64,000 nucleotides of DNA from Acidobacteriota bacterium (GTDB taxonomy: Bacteria > Acidobacteriota > Terriglobia > Acidiferrales > UBA7541). The stretch spans positions 48,140 to 112,139 of the forward strand of contig JABCZG010000015.1 of NCBI GenBank assembly GCA_013289835.1. The letters are read 5' to 3'. The notes under the pieces are model-generated. The model was not told the DNA's origin and did no database searches. It saw only the letters and a program-made list of their open reading frames with translations. The translations under genes and the position numbers were made by a program. Shown in pieces: positions 60,901-64,000 of this stretch (the stretch's first letter is position 1; each line of letters begins with the position of its first letter).

Positions 60901-63900
60901 TTGCCACCAATGGCGCTGCGAATGCCGTGCTGATCGCGGCGCTTTGACCCGATCCGCTCGTCACCACCACCTTGGAGGCCGGCCCTGGGGTGTTCGTCAG
61001 CGAGAAATTCGCCGAGGTCGCTCCTGTCGCGCTGGCCACCACGTTATACGGCCCGCCAGCCACACTGTTGGAAGTGAACACTGCCGAGGTCGCCACACCA
61101 CTGGCGTTTGTCGTCGCCGTGTTGGCGCCGCCTGCAAAGGTCCCGCTGGCCCCGCTCGCCGGAGGCGTGAAGGTCACCACCACTCCGCTGACCGGGTTGT
61201 TCCCCGAGTCGGTTACAGTGGCCACTAGTGGCGCCGTGAATGCCGTGTTGATCACGGCGCTCTGCCCGGAGCCACTTGTCACCGCAACTTTGGCGGGCGA
61301 CGCGGATAGATTCGTCAGCGAGAAGCTTGCCGGCGTCGCAACCCCGGCTACCGACGCGGTCACGGTATAGGGTCCACCCGCGGTGGCGTTGGCCGTGAAC
61401 GTTGCCGAGGTGGCGACACCACTGGCGTTGGTCACCGCCGTGTTCAGCCCGCCCGCAAAGGTTCCGCTGGCTCCGCTGGTTGGGGCTGCAAAGGTTACGG
61501 TCACTGCGTTTACTGGATTGTTCGAGGCGTCTCGCACGGTGACTTGCAAGGCCGTACCAAACGCCGTATTGATCGTCGCACTCTGCGGCGTTCCGGCAGT
61601 AGCCGTGACGCTCGCTGGGGCTCCCGTGATCGTGAACTTCACGCCATTGCTGGCGACCCCGCCTACGGTCACGATTACATTGCCCGTGGTTGCGCCTGTC
61701 GGCACCGATATCACAATCGTAGTTGCGTTCCAGCTGGTCGCTGTTCCTGCCGACGTCCCGTTAAACGACACCGTACTGGTTCCCTGTGGACTTCCGAAGT
61801 TCGTCCCGGTGATGGTTACCGAAGTCCCCACCTGCCCGGAGGCAGGATTCAGGCTGGTGATGCTTGGCGTTGTGCCGCCGCTACCGGCGGCGCGGAACGC
61901 CGCCATCTGCATGATCCATAGACCCGAAGGGTTCACCGGGGCGGTGGCACTGTAGCTTCCAACGACAGTAACCACCTCGTCTTCCAGAATATCTCCGTCT
62001 GGAGAAGTGATGCCACGGGAGGTGAATCCGGCGCCCGGTCCAGTGGTGAGAGTCTGCACCAAATTCGCACCAACCAGGAGATCATTGGGGCTCGTCGTTG
62101 TAATCGAACCGCTGCTGGAACTGACGCTGCTCCCTTGAGCGCCGACGGCGACGTCCAGCGGGTTGAGTTGGTCCAAACCGCTGTATTCCGCGATGCGAAT
62201 ATCGGGAGCATTCGCCGCCACGCTGAACGTCACGGTTACAGTGTTCGTTCCCGCCGTCGCGGAGGCGATGTTCTTCGCGTAGTAGATGGCTTGCGTGGCC
62301 GTGCCAGTTTGCACCACGGGCGCGACCGCAACTGCGTAGGTGTTCCCCTTCGAGTCCACCACCGAACTGATTGTCGCGGTCGAATCGTTCCAGCCGACGA
62401 CCACGACGTTCAAGTCCCCTGCGGTCTGTGCCAGCGTGTAGACCACTGGCACTGACGTTTGCGCACCCTGAAGAGTCGCCGAGTTGCTCTGTACAAAAGC
62501 GATGGAGGCTGCTCCAGGCAAGTTGGTCAGCGAGAAGCTCGCCGATGTCGTTACGCCAGTGACTGACGCGGTCACGGTGTAGGGACCACCGGCGGTCGCA
62601 TTGGCCGTGAATACCGCCGAGGTCGCTATCCCGCTGGCATTCGTTGTCGCCGTGTTCACGCCGCTCGCAAAGGTGCCGCTGGCTCCGCTCGTCGGAGCCG
62701 CAAACGTCACCACCACTCCGCTCACTGGATTGCTCCCGGCATCCGTAACGGTCACGACGAGAGGCGCCGCGAAGGCAGTGCTGATGGTGGCACTTTGAGG
62801 CGTGCCGGAAGTAACCGTGATGGTCGCCGGAGGGCCAGCAAGATTGGTTAACGAGAAATTCGCGGAGGTTGCTCCGGTCGCGCTCGCTACCACGTTGTAT
62901 GGTCCGCCTGAAGTGGCATTCGCCGTGAATGCGGCTGATGTTGCTATACCGCTGGCATTCGTCGTCGCTGTATTGAGTCCGCCTGCAAAGGCGCCGCTGG
63001 CGCCACTCGTCGGCGCCGTGAACGTCACGAGCACGCCGCTCACCGGGTTATTGCCGGCGTCGGTCACGGTTGCCACCAAGGGTGCTGTGAATATTGTGTT
63101 GACCGTTGCGCTCTGTCCCGAGCCACTCGTTACCGCCACCTTGGCCGCCGGACCCACGGTGTTCGTGAGCGAGAAATTCGCCGAGGTTGCTCCCGTGACG
63201 CTTGCCACCACGGTGTACGGGCCTCCTGCGATAGAGTTCGCTGAGAATGTCGCCGAGGTCGCAATTCCGCTGGCATTCGTCGTCGCGGTGTTAACTCCGC
63301 CAGCAAAAGTCCCGGTGGGACCGCTCGTTGGCGCTGTGAAGGTCACGACCACGCCGTTCACCGGATTGTTCCCGGAATCCGTCACTAGCGCAACTAAAGG
63401 TGCGGTGAATGCTGTGTTGATCGCGGCGCTCTGTCCGGAACCGCTTGACACTGCCACCTTGGCCGGTGGCGCACCCAGGTTCGTGAGCGAGAAATTCGCC
63501 GAGGTTGCTCCGGTTGCGCTTGCCACTACGTTGTATGGGCCGCCTGAAGTCGCGTTCGCCGTGAATGTCGCCGAAGTCGCTATACCGCTGGCATTCGTCG
63601 TCGCGGTGTTCACTCCACCCGCAAATGTCCCGCTGGCTCCGCTGGTTGGCGCGGCGAAGGTCACTAGCACTCCGCTTACTGGGTTGTTCCCGGCATCCGT
63701 CACGGTTGCCACCAAAGGCGCTGTGAATGCCGTGTTGATCGGTGCGCTCTGACCGGAACCGCTCGTCACCACTACCTTGGTCGCGGGGCCCACGTTATTC
63801 GTGAGCGAGAAATTCGCGGAGGTCGCTCCGGTTGCGCTTGCCACAACGTTGTAGGGCCCGCCGGCAGTCGCGTTCGCGGTGAATACTGCCGAGGTTGCCA

Positions 63901-64000
63901 CTCCGCTGGCATTCGTCGTTGCTGTGGTTACCCCGCCTGCAAAGGTCCCGCTGGCTCCGCTGGTTGGCGCCGTGAACGTAACCACTACTCCGCTCACCAG
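57944..64000 (-). CDS. Giant secreted Ig-like/IPT/beta-propeller protein (5' end outside window)
   Basis: The last 2,018 codons of a larger gene; the frame is still open at the right edge. Counting from residue 1 at 63997, order is: about 4.5 bacterial Ig-like (Big_1-type) domains of 106 residues (1-496), a domain of about 210 residues (497-706), an IPT/TIG domain (707-791), three more Big_1-type domains (792-1112), a second copy of the 200-residue domain (1113-1315), two Big_2-like domains (1316-1504) and a C-terminal PQQ-type beta-propeller of 510 residues (MHHNDPQRTGQN onward). Very low Cys and Lys, high Thr/Ser/Gly/Ala, typical of extracellular adhesin-like proteins. No anchor or sorting signal is seen at the C-terminus. 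Function unknown. Confidence 0.85.
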   Translation of the reverse strand: MVSGVVVTFTAPTSGASGTFAGGVTTATTNASGVATSAVFTANATAGGPYNVVASATGATSANFSLTNNVGPATKVVVTSGSGQSAPINTAFTAPLVATVTDAGNNPVSGVLVTFAAPTSGASGTFAGGVNTATTNASGIATSATFTANATSGGPYNVVASATGATSANFSLTNLGAPPAKVAVSSGSGQSAAINTAFTAPLVALVTDSGNNPVNGVVVTFTAPTSGPTGTFAGGVNTATTNASGIATSATFSANSIAGGPYTVVASVTGATSANFSLTNTVGPAAKVAVTSGSGQSATVNTIFTAPLVATVTDAGNNPVSGVLVTFTAPTSGASGAFAGGLNTATTNASGIATSAAFTANATSGGPYNVVASATGATSANFSLTNLAGPPATITVTSGTPQSATISTAFAAPLVVTVTDAGSNPVSGVVVTFAAPTSGASGTFASGVNTATTNASGIATSAVFTANATAGGPYTVTASVTGVTTSASFSLTNLPGAASIAFVQSNSATLQGAQTSVPVVYTLAQTAGDLNVVVVGWNDSTATISSVVDSKGNTYAVAVAPVVQTGTATQAIYYAKNIASATAGTNTVTVTFSVAANAPDIRIAEYSGLDQLNPLDVAVGAQGSSVSSSSGSITTTSPNDLLVGANLVQTLTTGPGAGFTSRGITSPDGDILEDEVVTVVGSYSATAPVNPSGLWIMQMAAFRAAGSGGTTPSITSLNPASGQVGTSVTITGTNFGSPQGTSTVSFNGTSAGTATSWNATTIVISVPTGATTGNVIVTVGGVASNGVKFTITGAPASVTATAGTPQSATINTAFGTALQVTVRDASNNPVNAVTVTFAAPTSGASGTFAGGLNTAVTNASGVATSATFTANATAGGPYTVTASVAGVATPASFSLTNLSASPAKVAVTSGSGQSAVINTAFTAPLVATVTDSGNNPVSGVVVTFTPPASGASGTFAGGANTATTNASGVATSAVFTSNSVAGGPYNVVASATGATSANFSLTNTPGPASKVVVTSGSGQSAAISTAFAAPLVATVTDAGNNLVSGVVVTFTAPTSGASGTFAGGVTTATTNASGVATSATFTANATAGGPYTVTASVAGVTTPANFSLTNLSTSASIALVQHTSKDAGTTSSSTLAFPSNNTAGNFIAVVIRAGSSGQVFTVSDSHANTYKQAVLFNMTVDSNTIGIYYAENILGGANTITVSDTISGTLRFAILEYSGVTTANSLDATVVTQGTSATPSSGTLVTGLSGDLLLGEIATGDAETYTAATGYKIEEFVPAEPNSKLIAEDQIQVSVGSASAAATLGASDPWAAALAAFKSASGAPPPPISVSVSPTSASVGAGSGSQAFTATLQNDFQNRGVTWTLSGAGCSGTTCGTLTNVTTTTVTYNGPANVPSPATVTLTATSISDTTKTATATITVIPGTLSVSVSPKRAAITMSALQTVQFTATVTNDPSNSGVTWSVDGNNGGTAASGTVSTAGLYTPGTLPGVHTITATSVANAAVSASSTAAVTDLAGVYMHHNDPQRTGQNLKEYALTTTSVSSAAFTQLFSCPTDGYVYAQPLWAANLTVNGANHNVVFIATEHDSVYAYDADSPSCVQLWKTSFLGTGVTTMPWTDIPNSTNDVYPEIGITSTPVIDPTTNTIYVEAKTKETVGTGCSTGSPCYVHRLHALNILTGAEKFGGPVVISASGFNSQRHFNRPALLLLNGMVYIAFGSHGDNCNWQGWIFGYNAATLAQNWFWSTTSPSGCGGGAFWGGGAGPAADASGNLYLSTGNGNYDGTSNFGDTTVKLSPTGALLDWFTPFNQSTFQSNDVDLGSAGVIVLPDSVGSTAHQHLAMSTGKVAILYLLDQTNMGKFNSSSNNDVQEVIPVPPPNTTQFDGGNYSIPAYWNGNIYTTGQNFPLSQFHIANGAMATPQFAESANIFPPRGGVPAVSASGTTNGVVWVIDYTAWQPTPASGPAILDAYDATNVGTLLYSSPPSGTAAAGPAVKFAVATVANGKVYVGSQSQVTVFGLLPN
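60662..61624. repeat. Tandem 318-base repeat, second block
   Basis: About three units encoding Ig-like domains with nearly identical DNA; same family as the block at 62510-63997. Confidence 0.8.
62510..63997. repeat. Tandem 318-base repeat, first block
   Basis: About 4.5 units of 318 bases, each encoding one 106-residue Ig-like domain (e.g. GNNPVSGVVVTFTAPTSGAS). The array continues beyond the window. Confidence 0.85.

Noticed and set aside
62802..63752. A 316-residue plus-strand open frame opposite the giant protein, and similar frames at 61383-61955 and 60972-61370
   Set aside because: They are the antisense of the 318-base repeats, with a repeated Ala/Val/Pro/Thr pattern that follows the repeat period; no start signals and no family.

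Overview
The window looks like a chromosomal segment of an Acidobacteriota bacterium, probably class Terriglobia. The inference rests on gene content: a PadR regulator coupled to a long 'ADOP'-type FtsX/MacB permease, an ECF sigma/anti-sigma pair coupled to HEAT-repeat secreted proteins, futalosine-route menaquinone genes, and a giant secreted Ig-like/IPT/beta-propeller protein. No rRNA, tRNA, CRISPR array, transposase or phage gene was recognised. About 50 protein genes are supported, on both strands, mostly in short operons.

Layout. 0-3.1 kb: start of larB (minus, cut by the window edge), then ubiX, mqnP and mqnE on the plus strand (flavin prenyltransferase, UbiA-type prenyltransferase and aminofutalosine synthase of menaquinone synthesis). 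3.1-12.5 kb: single genes for a phosphate-binding protein, DUF486 membrane protein, OsmC protein, potassium-channel-like protein, quinone oxidoreductase, ChrA, a processive GT2, an alpha/beta hydrolase and a metallophosphoesterase. 12.7-17 kb: a secreted M24 peptidase with an extra C-terminal NTF2-like domain, efp (with promoter and terminator) and purB. 17.3-24.4 kb: padR-ADOP permease, then the sigma/anti-sigma/HEAT/HEAT operon. 24.4-27.9 kb: a minus-strand M20 peptidase-dapB-dapA-dapD lysine/diaminopimelate operon. 28.3-36.7 kb: MBL hydrolase, sthA, a ROK protein, two orphan genes, an M16 peptidase, cysteine dioxygenase and rlmN.

36.8-46.8 kb is the part richest in repeats: a DHA2 exporter, a 690-base intergenic repeat cluster, a TolB-like propeller, a VapBC-type pair with a 30-base palindromic operator, then pgeF, acpS, mtaB, a DPM1-like GT2, galE and a LuxR regulator. 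Small dispersed repeats (hairpins with TGAA or GGAG loops, and CGCAGAGGACAC-type repeats) lie between genes and have entered coding sequence in rlmN and mtaB. 47.1-57.5 kb: metH, a Tat-exported GH1-fold protein that has lost both catalytic glutamates, an SDR that has lost its Tyr and Lys, and two membrane glycosyltransferases. 57.9-64 kb: the C-terminal 2,018 residues of a giant secreted protein whose Ig-like domains are encoded by ~318-base tandem repeats.

The best leads are the GH1/SDR pair with degenerate active sites, the repeat insertions inside rlmN and mtaB, the ECF-HEAT operon with its Cys-rich segment, and the repeat cluster at 38.3-38.7 kb. No defence system or secondary-metabolite cluster was recognised.
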